Shown piece by piece: positions 1-11,644 of a DNA stretch of 64,000 bases (position 1 is its first letter; each line of letters begins with the position of its first letter). Position numbers and translations under genes: made by a program. Under the pieces are notes generated by a model. It was given only the letters and a program-made list of their open reading frames with translations. It ran no database searches and was not told the origin of the DNA. The stretch is from Theropithecus gelada (Eukaryota; Chordata; Mammalia; Primates; Cercopithecidae): NCBI RefSeq assembly GCF_003255815.1, contig NC_037689.1, positions 18,763,253-18,827,252 of the forward strand, given 5' to 3'.

Positions 1-397
1 TTCGCCGCAAATGAACCTTGCACAAAGGACCAAGAGCTGGGTTTGAGTCCATCAAAGAGGTTGTACAATTGTTGTGCCTGCTTGTTAATATATTTGGCCA
101 ATTTGGGCCTGAAACTTGCTTTTGTTCTAACCCACTAGAAAGGTGGGGAATAAGTAGGCTCCACTTACTTTGGACTATTGGTGGCTGCAGAGAGCTTCCA
201 TGTGTGCCTGACCAAACTGGCCTAAGTCACTTCACAACATAATCAGCGTATCATAACTTATTTTTCCAAACCCATTCCAACAGACATTTAAATTGCTTCC
301 AGTGTTTTGTCTTTACATAAAATGCTGCAGTACTATCCGTTTCACAAAATGTCTGCAAAAATCTTTTTAATACTTGCAAAATATTTTTGTATTTTAG
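1..397. other. No gene; possible old LINE sequence
   Basis: No conserved coding signal is visible. From about 255 to 397 the sequence resembles the antisense 3' end of old L1 elements (the stretch about a small number of bases before the insertion-favoured T-rich tract), but the match is too weak to assign a family. Confidence 0.35.
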
Positions 398-697
398 GGT
401 TTTTTTTCTTTTTTTGAGATGGAGTCTTGTTCTGTCACCCAGGCTGGAGTGCAGTGGCACAATCTCAGCTCACTGCAACCTCTGCCTCCCAGGTTCAAGA
501 GATTCTCCTGCCTCAGCCTCCCAAGTAGCTGGGACTACAGGTGTCTGCCACCACACCCGGCTGATTTTTGTATTTTTAGTAGAGGCAGGATTTCCCCATA
601 TTGACCAGACTGGTCTCGAACTCCTGACCTCAAATGATCCACTCACCTCTGCCTCCCAAAGTGCTGGGATTACAGGTGTGAGCCACTGCACCTGGCC
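398..697 (-). mobile_element. Alu SINE
   Basis: Full-length inverted Alu: T-rich head, both monomers, and an inverted GGCCAGGTGC-type end. It is flanked by the 9-bp target duplication GTATTTTAG (389-397 and 698-706). Open frames here are Alu read-through. Confidence 0.97.
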
Positions 698-706
698 GTA
701 TTTTAG

Positions 707-1585
707 ATTTTGGCAGAATCTAGATTTGAACTCAGATCTGATTGATGTCTTTTCCAATACTTCCAGACAGAATTTTCTGGAAGATTGAACCTGGGGGTGC
801 CAGGGGTTAATTGTGGATGTTCCTGTTTGGGGATTCTATCCCAGACCTCAACTGACTTTTCACTTCTCTAGGTTAGTTTAAAATGATTTCCCACCCTTGT
901 TACAAGAATGTTTTTCTGAACAAACACACAAGAAATCTTGTTACAAATTAATTTTCAAACCCAGGAAGGTAGAAAGCTTAGATTGTTCAGTACATGGAGT
1001 TAAATATAACCTCATGCACCAAGCAATACATATAACGCCCTAATTAATAATTCAGAGCATCAAGTGCATTGTGGGAAGATGTCATGTCTGCAGTGCCTGT
1101 TTGTGGGAAAATTTGCCACCTTAACTGCATTACTCTCACTTTCTACCCACCAACCAAAAAGAAACCAAAGACATTTGCCAAGAAGTGGCAAGCATATGTT
1201 AATGACAAAAGGCAAGAATAGTATTATTCTAATTTACCAGTTGTAGTGTCACTGAATAGAGAAGGGCTTCTCTAAATCCAGTCTTCTGAGACAATGGAGA
1301 TTTTGATGTGGATTTTTGCCTCCATTACAGTGTTTTATAGTCTGCGTTCCTAAGAACTGGGTCAGATTTTGCAGTAGGTCTGTGATTTATTTGAACAGCC
1401 TGATACTTGCATTCCTAGGCAAGCAATATATATAATGCCATTTTAATACTGGAGTTTTTAAGTTAGAGTTTGTTTTTTTTTTAAGTTGAGCTAACAACTC
1501 ACCCCCCAATACTGTGCATTCTATACATAGCTCAATGTAACTTAATTTTTTTCTAAATGAATCCATCTGTGATTTCCCCTCTTGC
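707..1585. other. Unassigned non-coding stretch
   Basis: No Alu, LTR or simple repeat of note, and no convincing reading frame. The composition is AT-rich. I see no gene. Confidence 0.5.
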
Positions 1586-1601
1586 AGACTCAGTCTTTTT
1601 C

Positions 1602-1906
1602 TTTTCTTTTCTTTTTTGTTTTGAGACAGAGTTTCACTCTTGTTGCCCGGGCCAAAGTGCCATGGCGCGATCTCAGCTCACTGCAACCTCTGCCTCCCGG
1701 GTTCAAGCAATTCTCCTGCCTCAGCCTCCCGAGTAGCTGGGATTACAGGCATCCACCACCAAGCCCAGCTAATGTTTTGTATTTTAAGTAGAGAGGGAGT
1801 TTTACCATGTTGGCCAGGCTGGTCTTGAACGTCTGACCTCAGGTGATCCACCTGCCTCAGCCTCCCAAAGTGCTGGGATTACAGGCGTGAGCCACCATGC
1901 CCGGCT
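1602..1906 (-). mobile_element. Alu SINE (AluS-like)
   Basis: Full-length inverted Alu with a perfect 16-bp target duplication AGACTCAGTCTTTTTC (1586-1601 and 1907-1922). Confidence 0.98.
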
Positions 1907-2121
1907 AGACTCAGTCTTTTTCACTCCACACATATCGTCTCCCTCATCCTGAGCCAGCCAAAAGTAAGTTGTATCTTTTCTGATCCTTTGGGGTATTTTA
2001 TCATTCTTTATCTTACACAGCAGGATGCCTCCTTTAGTTGGAACTTTAATTTATTTCTAAGCAAAAGAATTTACTTGTTAAAAGCTGTCTGGGTCCTGTT
2101 CATAAGTTTATTCAGTACGGT

Positions 2122-2452
2122 TACAGTCATGCACCACATAATGATGTTTTAATCCACAATCCAGACCGTATATATGAAGTTGGTCCCATAAAATCATACC
2201 ATTTACTGTGCCTTTTCTATGTTTAAATACACAAATACTTACCATTGTGTTACAGTTGCCTACAGTATTCAATACAGTCACATGCTGTATAGGTTAGTAG
2301 CCTAGAAGCAATAGGCTACACCATACAGTCTAGGTCTGTAGTAGGCTATCTAGGTTTGTGTAAGCACACTCCATGATTTTGCAGAATGATAAAATCGCGT
2401 AACCATACATTTCTCAGAACGTATCCCCATTGTTATGTGAGGCATGACTGTA
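2122..2452. mobile_element. Tigger-like non-autonomous mariner (MITE)
   Basis: The block is bounded by inverted termini TACAGTCATGC (2122-2132) and GCATGACTGTA (2442-2452), each starting or ending with the TA dinucleotide used as target by Tc1/mariner elements. The interior (the 'taggctacaccatacagtc' region) resembles human-type Tigger-derived MITEs that I know from other primate sequence. It has no transposase frame, so it was mobilised in trans. The exact family is not assigned. Confidence 0.75.
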
Positions 2453-2479
2453 TTTGTAAGTGGCATGTAAACCAACCAG

Positions 2480-2862
2480 AGTCCACCAACAAAATACTTT
2501 CAGTTAAGTAGCTTAGAATACATTTATACTTCGGAATACACTGTACTTTGAAGCTATAATAAGAACAGAAAGCTCTATGGATCAATTGTAGATATATTGT
2601 TAAGTGAAAAAAAAAGTAGCACAACATTTTGTATTGCATAACACCATTTATGTAAAAAGGGGTGGAATATATAGAGATATGTGTATATTTGCTAGTATAT
2701 ACATAAAATAACTCTGAAGGAAACACACAAAAAACTGATCGAATTGGTTGCTTCTGGGAAGAAGATATGGGTGGCTGAGGGCGGGAGTGGGGAGACTATA
2801 TATCTTTTGTTACTTTGTGAATTTTGAACCATGCAAATGTACTACCAGTTCAAAAAATAAAG
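2480..2862 (+). mobile_element. Old L1-type 3' end
   Basis: Ends in an A-rich tail just before an Alu. It carries the phrases typical of old L1M 3' ends (a 'gttaagtgaaaaaaa' run, a 'tttgaaccatg.aaatgt' terminus). It is 5'-truncated and non-coding. Confidence 0.5.
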
Positions 2863-2868
2863 GAACAT

Positions 2869-3160
2869 GGCTGGGCACGGTGGCTCATGCCTATAATCCC
2901 AGTACTTTGGGAGGCCAAGGGGGTGGATCACTTGAGGCCAGGAGTTTGAAACCAGCCTGGGCAACATGGTGAAATCCTGTCTCTACCAAATATACAAAAA
3001 TTAGTTGGGCATGGTGGCACGTACCTGTAATCCCAGCTACTCTGGAGGCCGAGGCAGGAGAATCGCTTGAACCCAGGAGGCGGAGGTTGTGGAGAGCTGA
3101 GATTGTGCCACTGCACTCTAACCTGGGCAGTAGAGTGAGACTAAGTAGCAAACAAAAGGA
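2869..3160 (+). mobile_element. Alu SINE
   Basis: Complete Alu from GGCTGGGCACGGTGG through both monomers. The A tail is short and degenerate (CAAAA-rich). Confidence 0.97.
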
Positions 3161-3165
3161 AGGCA

Positions 3166-3548
3166 AAACAACAACACAGGCTGTCTAGGAGGAGGTAGCA
3201 GATCACCTTGGAGCTGACCTTGGTCCACCCCTCTTACGGCTGTAAATCTTACTGGCAACAGACAACCGTTGGCCCCGGGGAGGGGTAGAGCAAGATCTTT
3301 CTTTGTGTCTCGATATAACCTGTTTCTCCTAGTAACCGTTGGTACACAAAGACTATCCCAGAGCAAGTTTTTGTGAGGGGTCAAAGAGATTCCTGAGATT
3401 AGAGAATTCAGGGTCTGACCCTCTCTGATGGGTGGAGAAGGGTCTTGGTGGGCTCAGCTGCCAGACAGGGGACATGGGAACCCTTGGGGAACTCATCAAG
3501 CAGGAAGAAGCTGGACGAAGCTCAACATCGGGGTACGGATTGTTGTTG
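3166..3548. other. Unassigned non-coding stretch
   Basis: No recognised repeat and no convincing frame. Moderate GC. Confidence 0.5.
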
Positions 3549-3558
3549 GGAAAGGCAG

Positions 3559-3850
3559 GTTTTGAGACAGAGTTTCGCTCTTGTCACCCAGGCTGGAGTG
3601 GAGTGCAATGGTGTGATCTCGGCTCACTGCAACCTCCACCTCCTGGGTTCAGGCGATTCTCCTGCCTCAGCCTCCTCAATAGCTGGGACTACAGATGTAT
3701 GCCACCATGCTGGCTAATTTTGTATTTTGAGTGGAAATGGGGTTTCATGTCGTTGGCCAGGGTGGTCTTGAACTTCTGTCCTCAGGTCATCCACCCACCT
3801 CGGCCTCCCAAAGTGTTGGTATTACAGGCGTGAGCCACTGCGCCCGGCCA
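3559..3850 (-). mobile_element. Alu SINE
   Basis: Full-length inverted Alu with a perfect 10-bp target duplication GGAAAGGCAG (3549-3558 and 3851-3860). Confidence 0.97.
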
Positions 3851-4123
3851 GGAAAGGCAGATTCTTATCGAGGGTGTGGTTGGGGCTGCTGCTGCAACCC
3901 CTCAGACGTGTTGTGGAAACAAGAGCTGAGTGTTTCAGGGAAAAGCAAGGAGCCATACACTTGGGATCCCAGCTCTTGGTGCCTCATCCCAGGGGTCCCC
4001 CAAGGGAGGAGTCAGCCTTCCTTGGAGAGCTTTTAGGGCCTGGACAGGTGCTGGGCTGCAGTGAAGTAGGATGGCTGGACAGAAAAAGACTACTGGTTTT
4101 TATCAACAAAACTCAGGGACAGT

Positions 4124-4410
4124 CCAGGTGCTGTGGCTCAGGCCTGTAATCCCAGCACTTTGGGAGGCCAAGGCAGGAGGATTGCTTGAGGCCACGAGTT
4201 CAAGATCAGCCTGGGCAACATAGCAAGACCTTGTCTCTACAAAAAATAAAAAAAAATAACTGGGCATAATAGTGTGCCTGTAGTCCCAGCTACTCAGGAG
4301 CTTGAGGCAGGAGGATCACTTATGCCCAAGAGTTCAAGGTTGCAGTGAGCCATGGTCATATCACTGCACTCCAGCCTGGGTGACAGTGAGACCTCATTCA
4401 AAAAAAAAAA
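4124..4410 (+). mobile_element. Alu SINE (AluJ-like)
   Basis: Both monomers and an A tail are present. The 'gcctgggcaacatagcaagacc' type segment is the older J-like form. It lies 82 bp from an oppositely oriented Alu at 4493. Confidence 0.96.
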
Positions 4411-4492
4411 GTGACAGTAACCATTAAGGTATTATTGTTAATGATTTTGGGGGCAATATTGATACTACAGTTATGTTTACAAGGATTCTTTT

Positions 4493-4782
4493 TTGTTTTC
4501 GAGATGGAGTCTCGCTCTGTCGCCCAGGCTGGGGTGCAGTGGCGCAATCTCAGCTCACTGCAACCTCTGCCTCCCTGGTTCAAGCGATTCTCGTCCCTCA
4601 GCCTCCTGAGTAGCTGGGATTACAGTTGTGCCCCACCATGCCCAGCTAATTTTTGTATTTTTAGTAGAGACAGGGTTTCACCATGTTGTCCAGGCTGGTC
4701 TTCAACTCCAGCCTCAGGTGATCCGCCCGCCTCAGCCTCCCAAAGTGCTGGGATTACAGACATGAGCCACGGTACCTGGTCT
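4493..4782 (-). mobile_element. Alu SINE
   Basis: Full-length inverted Alu with target duplication AAGGATTCTTT (about 4481-4491 and 4783-4793). Confidence 0.97.
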
Positions 4783-4871
4783 AAGGATTCTTTCTCTTTA
4801 AAAGACACATGCTGAAGTATTTGTGGGTTAAAAAATATGATGTCTGGGATTTGCTTCAAAACACCCAGTAG

Positions 4872-5043
4872 GCTAGCCAGGCATGGTGGCATGTGCCTGT
4901 AGTCCCAGCTATTCAGGAGGCTGAGGCAGGAAGATCACCTGAGCCCGGGAGGTCGAGGCTGCAGTGAGCTGAGATTGCACCACTGCACTTCAGCCTGGGC
5001 AATAGAGTGAGACCCTGTCTCAAACAAAACAAAACAAAACAAT
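4872..5043 (+). mobile_element. Free right Alu monomer (FRAM-like)
   Basis: Only the right-monomer half is present, ending in a (CAAAA)n tail. The unit is bounded by its own short direct repeat CCAGTAG (4865-4871 and 5044-5050), so it looks like an independent or 5'-truncated insertion and not half of a broken Alu. Confidence 0.8.
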
Positions 5044-5044
5044 C

Positions 5045-5180
5045 CAGTAGAAAGTGAGGTACAGATGAAACCAGATTGGCTATAAATTGATGCTAGTTAT
5101 TCTGGGTGATGGGTTCATGAGGATTCACTATACTATTTTCTCTCCTTTTGTGTAAGCTTGAAAATGTTAAATGTTGAGGC
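5045..5180 (+). mobile_element. L1-type 3' terminal fragment
   Basis: Carries the 'ggtgatgggttcatgaggattc' and 'ttttgtgtaagcttgaaaatgtt' features common to 3' ends of old L1 copies. Short and non-coding. Confidence 0.5.
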
Positions 5181-5292
5181 AGGGCGCGGTGTTGAAAAAA
5201 CAAACGTCATGTGAACCTATTTAATCACAAACTGGTAAAATCTGTCCTATTAAGTACCCTTCTGGATTATTTGTTCCTGAGCTCTTTTGATC

Positions 5293-5315
5293 TTTTTTTT
5301 TTTTTTTTTTTTTTT
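5293..5315. repeat. Poly(T) tract
   Basis: A run of about 23 T with no element attached on either side. Confidence 0.95.
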
Positions 5316-5407
5316 ATCTCTCTAGCTCTAGGTCAGCTCCCTGAAGTGAAGAACTTGTCTTGAACATCTTGCTCTCTCAGCACCCAAGTTTGTTGCTGGG
5401 CACACTG

Positions 5408-5626
5408 AGGCAGTAGAGGATAGTGATTAAGAGTTTGGGACGCTTACCACCGCTCAAATCTGAGCATGGCCACTGAATAACGGGGCAGATTCCTTAGCTT
5501 CTCTATGCCTCAGTTTCCTCACTGTAAAGAAGATAATGTACCCCAAAGGCTGTTGTAAGGATCAGATGAAATAATAGATAAAGCTTATAGCATAGTGCCT
5601 AATATAGAAAAAGACTGAAAAATGTT
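5408..5626 (+). mobile_element. MIR SINE
   Basis: The core-SINE layout is recognisable: 'gatagtgattaagag' start, then 'cctcagtttcctcactgtaaag', and 'aaggatcagatgaaataata' near the 3' side. This is an ancient tRNA-derived SINE. Confidence 0.8.
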
Positions 5627-5630
5627 TATT

Positions 5631-5946
5631 GCCAGGCACGGTGGCTCATGCCTGTGATCCCAGCACTTTGGGAGGCTGAAGCGAGAGAATTGCTTGATGC
5701 CAGGAGCTTGAGACCAGCCTGGGCAACATAGCGAGACCTCATGTCTACTAAACATTTTTAAAAAATCAGCCAGGCGTGGTGGTGTGCACCTATAGTCCCA
5801 GCTACTCAGGAGGCTAAGGTGGGTGGATCCCTTGAGCCCAGAAGGTCGAGGTCGCAGTGAGCTATAATAGTGCCACTGCACTCCAACCTGGGCGACAGAG
5901 TGAGACTCTGTCTCAAAAAAAAAAACAAAAAACAAAAAACAAAAAA
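5631..5946 (+). mobile_element. Alu SINE (AluJ-like)
   Basis: Full-length Alu with J-like 'gggcaacatagcgagacc'. The tail of (CAAAAAA)n runs directly into the next Alu. Confidence 0.96.
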
Positions 5947-5949
5947 CGC

Positions 5950-6254
5950 AACTGGGTGAGGTGGCTCACGCTTGTAATCCCAGCTCTTTGGGAAGCCAAG
6001 GCAAGTGGATGATCACTTGAGGCCAGGAGTTTGAGACAAACCTGGGCAACATGGCAAAATCCCATCTCTACTAAAAATACAAAAAAATAGGCAGGCCTGA
6101 TGGCACACGCCTGTAATCCTAGCCACTTGGTAGGCCGAGGCACGAGAATAACTTGAACCCAGGAGGTGGAGGTTGCAGTGAGCTGAGATTGCACCACCGC
6201 ACTCCAGCCTGGGTGACAGAGCAAGACTTAAAAAAAAAAAAAAAAAAAAAAAAA
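5950..6254 (+). mobile_element. Alu SINE
   Basis: Second Alu in tandem orientation, ending in a pure A run of about 25 bases. It abuts the tail of the preceding Alu, consistent with insertion into that tail. Confidence 0.95.
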
Positions 6255-6796
6255 TTCGCCTCTAATAGAACACAGTGGAAGTGAGGCCGTGTGATTTTCA
6301 AGGCTAGGCCACAAAAGGTATTACAAGCAATATGACTTCTGCCTGGCACTGTCCCTTTTGGAATGTCTTCAGAGCTTTGAGCCACAATATATGAAGTCTG
6401 GTTCCCCTGATGCCACCATGCAGAGAAACCACAGAGGGATGGCAAAAGCTGGAGGAGCCCCAGCTATACCAGCTCCCAGCTGTGCCGAGTCTTCCCAGCC
6501 CAGGCACTACACACAAAGGGAGCAAGACTTCAAGATGACTCCAGGCCTAGAATTCAGCGGAGATATATAAAACGCTGTACTCAACAGAGAATACATATTC
6601 TATTCAGTTGTGAAAAATTTATAAAAATTAACCAAGACTTAGCCTTCAAAGAAACTCTGAATGTATTCCAAAAGAAGTATCATATAAGCCATATTATCAG
6701 ACCATAATACAACAAAATTAGAGTGTAACAAGAATGAATAACCCAAATAACTCTATCCTTTTGGAAATTTGAAAATATCCTTTCCCTCATATAAAT
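6255..6796. other. Unassigned non-coding stretch
   Basis: A 70-residue frame at 6358-6570 has no recognised domain or other support. AT-rich towards the right. Confidence 0.5.
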
Positions 6797-6808
6797 CAAC
6801 AAGAATAA

Positions 6809-6948
6809 GGCTGGGTGCAGTGGCTGTATTCCCAGTACTTTAGGAGGTCAAGGCAGGTGGATCGCTTGAGCCCAGGAGATGGAGACCAGCCTGGGCAACA
6901 GAGCGAGACCCTGTCTCTATTATATAAACTAAAAAATTTTTAAAAACA
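6809..6948 (+). mobile_element. Free left Alu monomer (FLAM-like)
   Basis: A single left monomer ends in a short A-rich tail. It is flanked by a perfect 12-bp target duplication CAACAAGAATAA (6797-6808 and 6949-6960). The intact duplication shows that it was inserted as a monomer. Confidence 0.88.
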
Positions 6949-7011
6949 CAACAAGAATAAACAATGTTTTATCTAGGAAAGGGAGAATGAAAGATTAATG
7001 ATGACCAAAGA

Positions 7012-7304
7012 GGCCGGGTGTGGTGGCTGACGCCTGTAATCCCAACACTTTGGGAGGCTGAGGTGGGTGGGTCACTTGAGGTCAGGAGTTCGAGACCAGC
7101 CTGGCCAACATGGTGAAACATCATCTCTACTAAAAATACAAAAGTAGCTGGGCATGGGGGAGCACACCTGTAATCTCAGCTACTCGGGAGGCTGAGGCAG
7201 GAGAATCGCTTGAACCCAGGAGGTGGAGGTTGCAGTGAGCCTAGATCATGCCACTGCAGTCCAGTCTGGGTGACAGGGCGAGACTCTGAAAAAAAAAAAA
7301 AAGA
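7012..7304 (+). mobile_element. Alu SINE (AluS-like)
   Basis: Complete Alu with 'gaccagcctggccaacatggtgaaac'. The A tail decays into GGAAGAAA before the next Alu. Confidence 0.96.
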
Positions 7305-7315
7305 AAGGAAGAAAG

Positions 7316-7620
7316 GGCCGGGTGCAGTGGCTCACACCTGTAATCCCAGCACTTTGAGAGGCCGAGGCGGGTGGATCATGAGGTCAAGAGATTGAGACCA
7401 TCCTGGCTAACACGGTGAAACCCTGTCTCTACTAAAAATACAAAAAATTAGCCGGGCGTGGTGACGGGCGCCTATAGTCCCAGCTACTCAGGAGGCTGAG
7501 GCAGGAGAATGGCGTGAACCCGGGAGGCGGAGCTTGCAGTGAGCCGAGATAGCGCCACTGCCCTCTAACCTGGACCTGGACGACACAGCGAGACTCCGTC
7601 TCAAAAAAAAAAAAAAAAAA
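7316..7620 (+). mobile_element. Alu SINE (AluY-like)
   Basis: Complete Alu with Y/Sc-type 'gaccatcctggctaacacgg' and 'aatggcgtgaacccgggagg'. A small duplication (CCTGGA repeated) sits near 7570. Confidence 0.95.
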
Positions 7621-7684
7621 GGAAGAAAGAAGGAAAGAAAGAAAGAAGGAAGGAAGGAGAAAAGGAAAGAAAAGAAAAACAAAA
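7621..7684. repeat. A-rich GAAA/GGAA tail repeat
   Basis: Purine-only continuation of the tail of the preceding Alu, made of GAAA and GGAA units. Confidence 0.85.
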
Positions 7685-7695
7685 TTTTTCACCTG

Positions 7696-7981
7696 GGCCA
7701 GGTGTGGTGGCTCATGCGTGTAATGCCAGCACTTTGGGAGACCAGAAGGACCACTTGAACCCAGGAGTTTGAGACCAGCCAGGGCAACATAGTGAGACCC
7801 CTGTCTCTACAAAAAACGAACATTAGCCAGGCATGGTGGTGCTCACCTGTAGTCCCAGCTACTCGGAAGGCTGATGTGGGAGGGCCTCTTGAGCCCAGGA
7901 GGTTGAGGCTGCGCTGATTGCACCATTGCATTCCAGCCTGGGCGACAGAGCGAGACCCTGTTTCAAAAAAAAAAAAAAAAT
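7696..7981 (+). mobile_element. Alu SINE (AluJ-like)
   Basis: Full-length Alu with the J-like 'gggcaacatagtgagacccc' and an A tail. Confidence 0.95.
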
Positions 7982-8251
7982 ACAAAAAGAAAATACTTCA
8001 GTCTGAATGAACAAAAGTTTCTCAAATATTAAATAACACTGATCTAACAAGCTAATCTTTTAAATCCAGTGAACTTAAAGTTCTAAATATTCTGGTACAA
8101 TTCAACAGTACAAATTGAACTTAAAATCCTAAAACTACAATCAGTCACATATTTGAAGTTTAGAGTCACATGGCGGTTTCTCCAACTGGCTAAATTTGTT
8201 AAACATTACAAGAACATATCATGCCCAATTTGCTCAGAATCAGTTTCTTCT

Positions 8252-8436
8252 TTGTTTTTTTTTTTTTTTGTGTTTTTTTTATTTTAAAGACAAAGTCTCA
8301 CTCTGTCACCCAGGCTGGAGTTCTGTGGCACAATCACAGCTCATATTGCACCCTTGATCTCCAGGACTCAAGCAATCCTCCTGCCTCAGCCTCCCAAAGT
8401 GCTGGGACTGCAGGCATGAGCCTCAGTGCCCAGCCA
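8252..8436 (-). mobile_element. Internally deleted Alu
   Basis: Inverted Alu that jumps from the right-monomer region straight to the terminal 'cctcccaaagtgctggg' block, so the middle of the dimer is missing. Confidence 0.9.
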
Positions 8437-8851
8437 CCTCAGATTCTTTACAAGAAAATACGGGCCACTCTAAAACATTTCTAAACTTAATTAGAAATCT
8501 TACCTGGGTTGAAAGATGTTACCCGATAAGGAACATGGTTATCACTCCAGGGAAATGAAGTTACTTCTGACTGGAAATTTTGGCCACACATAAGCTCTAG
8601 AACCAGAGAGAGCTGGGGGAATTCCTCTCCTGCACACGAGGAAACTAATGGTTTATCAACATGCTTGAGGTTGCAAAAAGAATACACATTGACATTGAAA
8701 GTTGCTAAATCAATGATTCCATAACTCCAAGGGTGGTCAAAGCCCACATTAACTACTTCTTTAGTCTCCTCACTTAAATCTACAAGCCCTACCTAGGCTG
8801 AGCACGTCAACAGATTTTGCATTTCTTTGACTCTTAAAAAGTGTGTACACA
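8437..8851. other. Unassigned non-coding stretch
   Basis: An 86-residue minus-strand frame (8487-8747) has no recognised domain. I cannot support a gene. Confidence 0.45.
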
Positions 8852-9158
8852 GGCTGGGCACGGTGGCTCATGCCTGTAATCCCAGCACTATGGGAAGCTG
8901 AAGTGGGCATATCACCTGGGGTCAGGAGTTCGAGACCAGCCTAGTCAACATGGTGAAAGCCCATCTCTACTAAAAATACAAAAAGTAGCCGGGCGTAGTG
9001 GTGTGCGCCTGTAGTCCCAGCTACTCTGGAAGCTGAGGCAGGAAAATCGCTTGAACCCAGGAGGCAGAGGTTGCCATAAGCCGAGTTTGCGCCACTGCAC
9101 TCCAGACTGGGTGACAGAGCGAGATTCCATCTCAAAATAAATAAATAAAATTAAATTT
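8852..9158 (+). mobile_element. Alu SINE
   Basis: Full-length Alu ending in an (AAAT)n-type tail. Confidence 0.96.
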
Positions 9159-9204
9159 TAAAGAGTATGTACATATCTTCCTGCCTAGGTCTAAAGACCT
9201 TTGA

Positions 9205-9495
9205 GGTCACTGGGCACTATGGCTCAAGCCTGTAATACCAGCATTTTGGGAGACCAAGGTGGGCTGATCACTTGTGGCCAGGAGTTCAATACCAGCCTGG
9301 ACAACATGGTGGAGCCCCATCTCTACAAGAAATACAAAAATTAGCTGAGCGTGGTGGTGCACGCCTGTAATCCCAGTTACTCAGGCTGAGGCAGGAGAAT
9401 CGCTTGAACTGGGGAGGTGGAGGGTTGTAGTGAGCCGAGATTGTGCCACTGCCCTCCAGCCTGGGTGACAGAGTGAGTGAGGTTCCATCTCAAAA

Positions 9496-9534
<39 letters not shown>

Positions 9535-9578
9535 AATAAGAAATTAGATTAAATTAAATAAATAAGAAATTAAATTAA
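9205..9578 (+). mobile_element. Alu SINE with long (AAAT)n tail
   Basis: Alu insertion flanked by a perfect 12-bp duplication AAAGACCTTTGA (9193-9204 and 9579-9590). The tail from about 9493 is an AAAT microsatellite. Confidence 0.97.
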
Positions 9579-9814
9579 AAAGACCTTTGAACTTTACAGG
9601 AATTCTGCATTCTTTCCTGGCTTCAGAAGCATGCAATACTTTCAGATACTAACATATTAAACTGAATTCTGGAAGTCTTAAAGGGTTTTGTCTGATTTGT
9701 TTCACAGAACATGAAGTTCATTCAACTGACATTAAGCACCCCTGAGTTTTGTGGAAAATAGTTTGGAAAAGTAACTGAATACGTTTATGAGCAATTAGAG
9801 TAGATGTGGTGGTG

Positions 9815-10117
9815 TTTTGTTGTGGTTTGTTTTTTAGACTGAGTTTCACTCTTGTTGCCCAGGCTGGAGTGCAGTGGCATGATCTCGGCTCACCACAACC
9901 TCCACCTCCCAGGTTCAAGCGATTCTCCTCCCTCAACCTCCCGAGTAGCTGGGATTATAGGCAAGCGCCACCACACCAGGCTAATTTTGTATTTTTAGTG
10001 GAGATGGGGTTTCTCCATGTTGGTCAGGCTGGTCTCAAACTCCTGACCTCAGGTGATTCACCCACCTCGGCCTTGCAAAATGCTGGGATTATAGGCATGA
10101 GCCACCATGCCCTGCCG
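9815..10117 (-). mobile_element. Alu SINE
   Basis: Full-length inverted Alu. The sequence just to its right (about 10118-10145) looks like the end of another Alu monomer in plus orientation. Confidence 0.95.
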
Positions 10118-10567
10118 AGACCCTGTCTCTTATAAATAAAATAAGACACACAATGGCAGCTTGGAGAAAGGAGAGATGGCCCACTCTTCCATGGTGATGG
10201 GCTACTGTCTCCTTACAACTAGTTAGGGCTCACAAGGGGTACTGGACAGGCCACTCACCAGTTATCTCTGATTATGGGCCACTGATGAGTCTATTTCTCT
10301 TGGCTCCCAGGAGAGAAATCCTTTGCTTGTCAGCCTTTAGCAGGTTTCCTCTGCAAACCAACCTCCTGTGATCCCTTTGCATGCCAGCCGGGGGTGTTCC
10401 AGTTTTCTGTAATTCCTGCGAATACATGCAGCCTAAAGAAGGAGCCTGTGCTTTACCACCGGGACCTTACTGGGGAAGAAGGCTGGGAAGGGTGGTGAAG
10501 CCTGGCTTCAGGATGCTGGGGCTGCTAATGTGGGTGGCTCTTTTAGCGTGATAAATAAATGCTGCCG
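10118..10567. other. Unassigned non-coding stretch
   Basis: No recognised repeat or frame beyond a short Alu-like remnant at the left edge. Confidence 0.45.
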
Positions 10568-10572
10568 CTGAA

Positions 10573-10574
<2 letters not shown>

Positions 10575-10620
<46 letters not shown>

Positions 10621-10689
10621 CTTTCTTTCTTTCTTTCTTTCTTTCTCTTTCTTTCTTTCTTTCTTTCTCTTTCTTTCTTTCTTTCTTTC

Positions 10690-10740
<51 letters not shown>

Positions 10741-10785
10741 CTCTCTCTCTTTCTTTCTTTTTTTCTTTCTTTTTCTTTTTTTTTT
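10575..10785. repeat. (CTTT)n microsatellite
   Basis: About 200 bp of CTTT units broken by occasional CTCTTT. It is the expanded poly(A) tail of the adjoining inverted Alu, because the target duplication CTGAAAT lies outside it (10568-10574 and 11070-11076). Confidence 0.97.
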
Positions 10786-11069
10786 TGATGGAGTTTTTCT
10801 CTTTCACCCAGGCAGGCTAGAGTGCAGTGTCACAATCTCAGCTCACTGCAACCTCTGCCCCCTGGGTTTAAGTGATTCTCCTGCCTCAGCCTCCCAAGTA
10901 GCTGGGATTACAGGCACCTGCCACCACTCTTGGCTAATTTTTGTATTTTTAGTAGAGATGGGGTTTCACCGTGTTGGCCAGGCTGGTCTTGAACTCCTGA
11001 CCTCAGGTGATCCACCTGCCTTGGCCTCCCAAAGTGCTAGGATTACAGGCGTAAGCCACCGCGCCCAGC
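10786..11069 (-). mobile_element. Alu SINE
   Basis: Body of the inverted Alu whose tail is the CTTT array. The 229-residue frame across both is not a gene. Confidence 0.96.
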
Positions 11070-11283
11070 CTGAAATGTTCTTTCTTGCATCTCAGACTTT
11101 CCTCCCTTCTTTCAGAAGTACATCCCTTAAAGAGTTCCTTAACTGGGAGTTAGCTGCTGGTAAAACCTCAACTAACAATCAAAATTTCCGTTGTTTTTTA
11201 CCCTTCTTTTTGAAATACAGTTTACTGCAGTGTAAAATTCCAGGTTGATGGTTATTTTCTCTCAGCACTTTAAAATAGCATTT

Positions 11284-11632
11284 GGGCTGGGTGCAGTGGC
11301 TCACACCTGTAATCCCAGCACTTTGGGAGGCTGAAGCAGGAGGATTGCTTGCATCCGGGAGTTCCAGACCAGGCTGGGCAACATAGTGAGACCTCATTTC
11401 CACAAAAAAAAAAAAAAAAAAAAAGAGAGAGAGAGTGAGAAAGAAAAAAGAAAGAAAAATTAGCCAAGCATGGTGGTGCACACCTATAGTCCCAGCTATT
11501 TGGGAGTCTGAGACGGGATGATTGCTTGAGCCAGGGAGGTTGAGGCTGCAATGAGCTATGATTATATCACTGCACTCCTGTACTCCAGCCTGTATGACAG
11601 AATGAGATTGTCTTAAAAAAAAAAAAAAAAAA
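11284..11632 (+). mobile_element. Alu SINE (AluJ-like)
   Basis: Alu with J-like left monomer. The middle A-rich linker is enlarged (11403-11458) with GA and GAAA units. Confidence 0.94.
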
Positions 11633-11644
11633 GCAAAAAGAGAA

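Noticed and set aside
387..788. Many 60-140 residue frames of the 'sear ch-like' Alu type (for example with LSPRLECSG or PASASRVAG)
   Set aside because: These are standard translations of inverted Alu elements, not genes.
10559..11248. 229-residue plus-strand open frame, the second longest
   Set aside because: It is a CTTT microsatellite (Leu/Phe/Ser repeat) followed by an inverted Alu.
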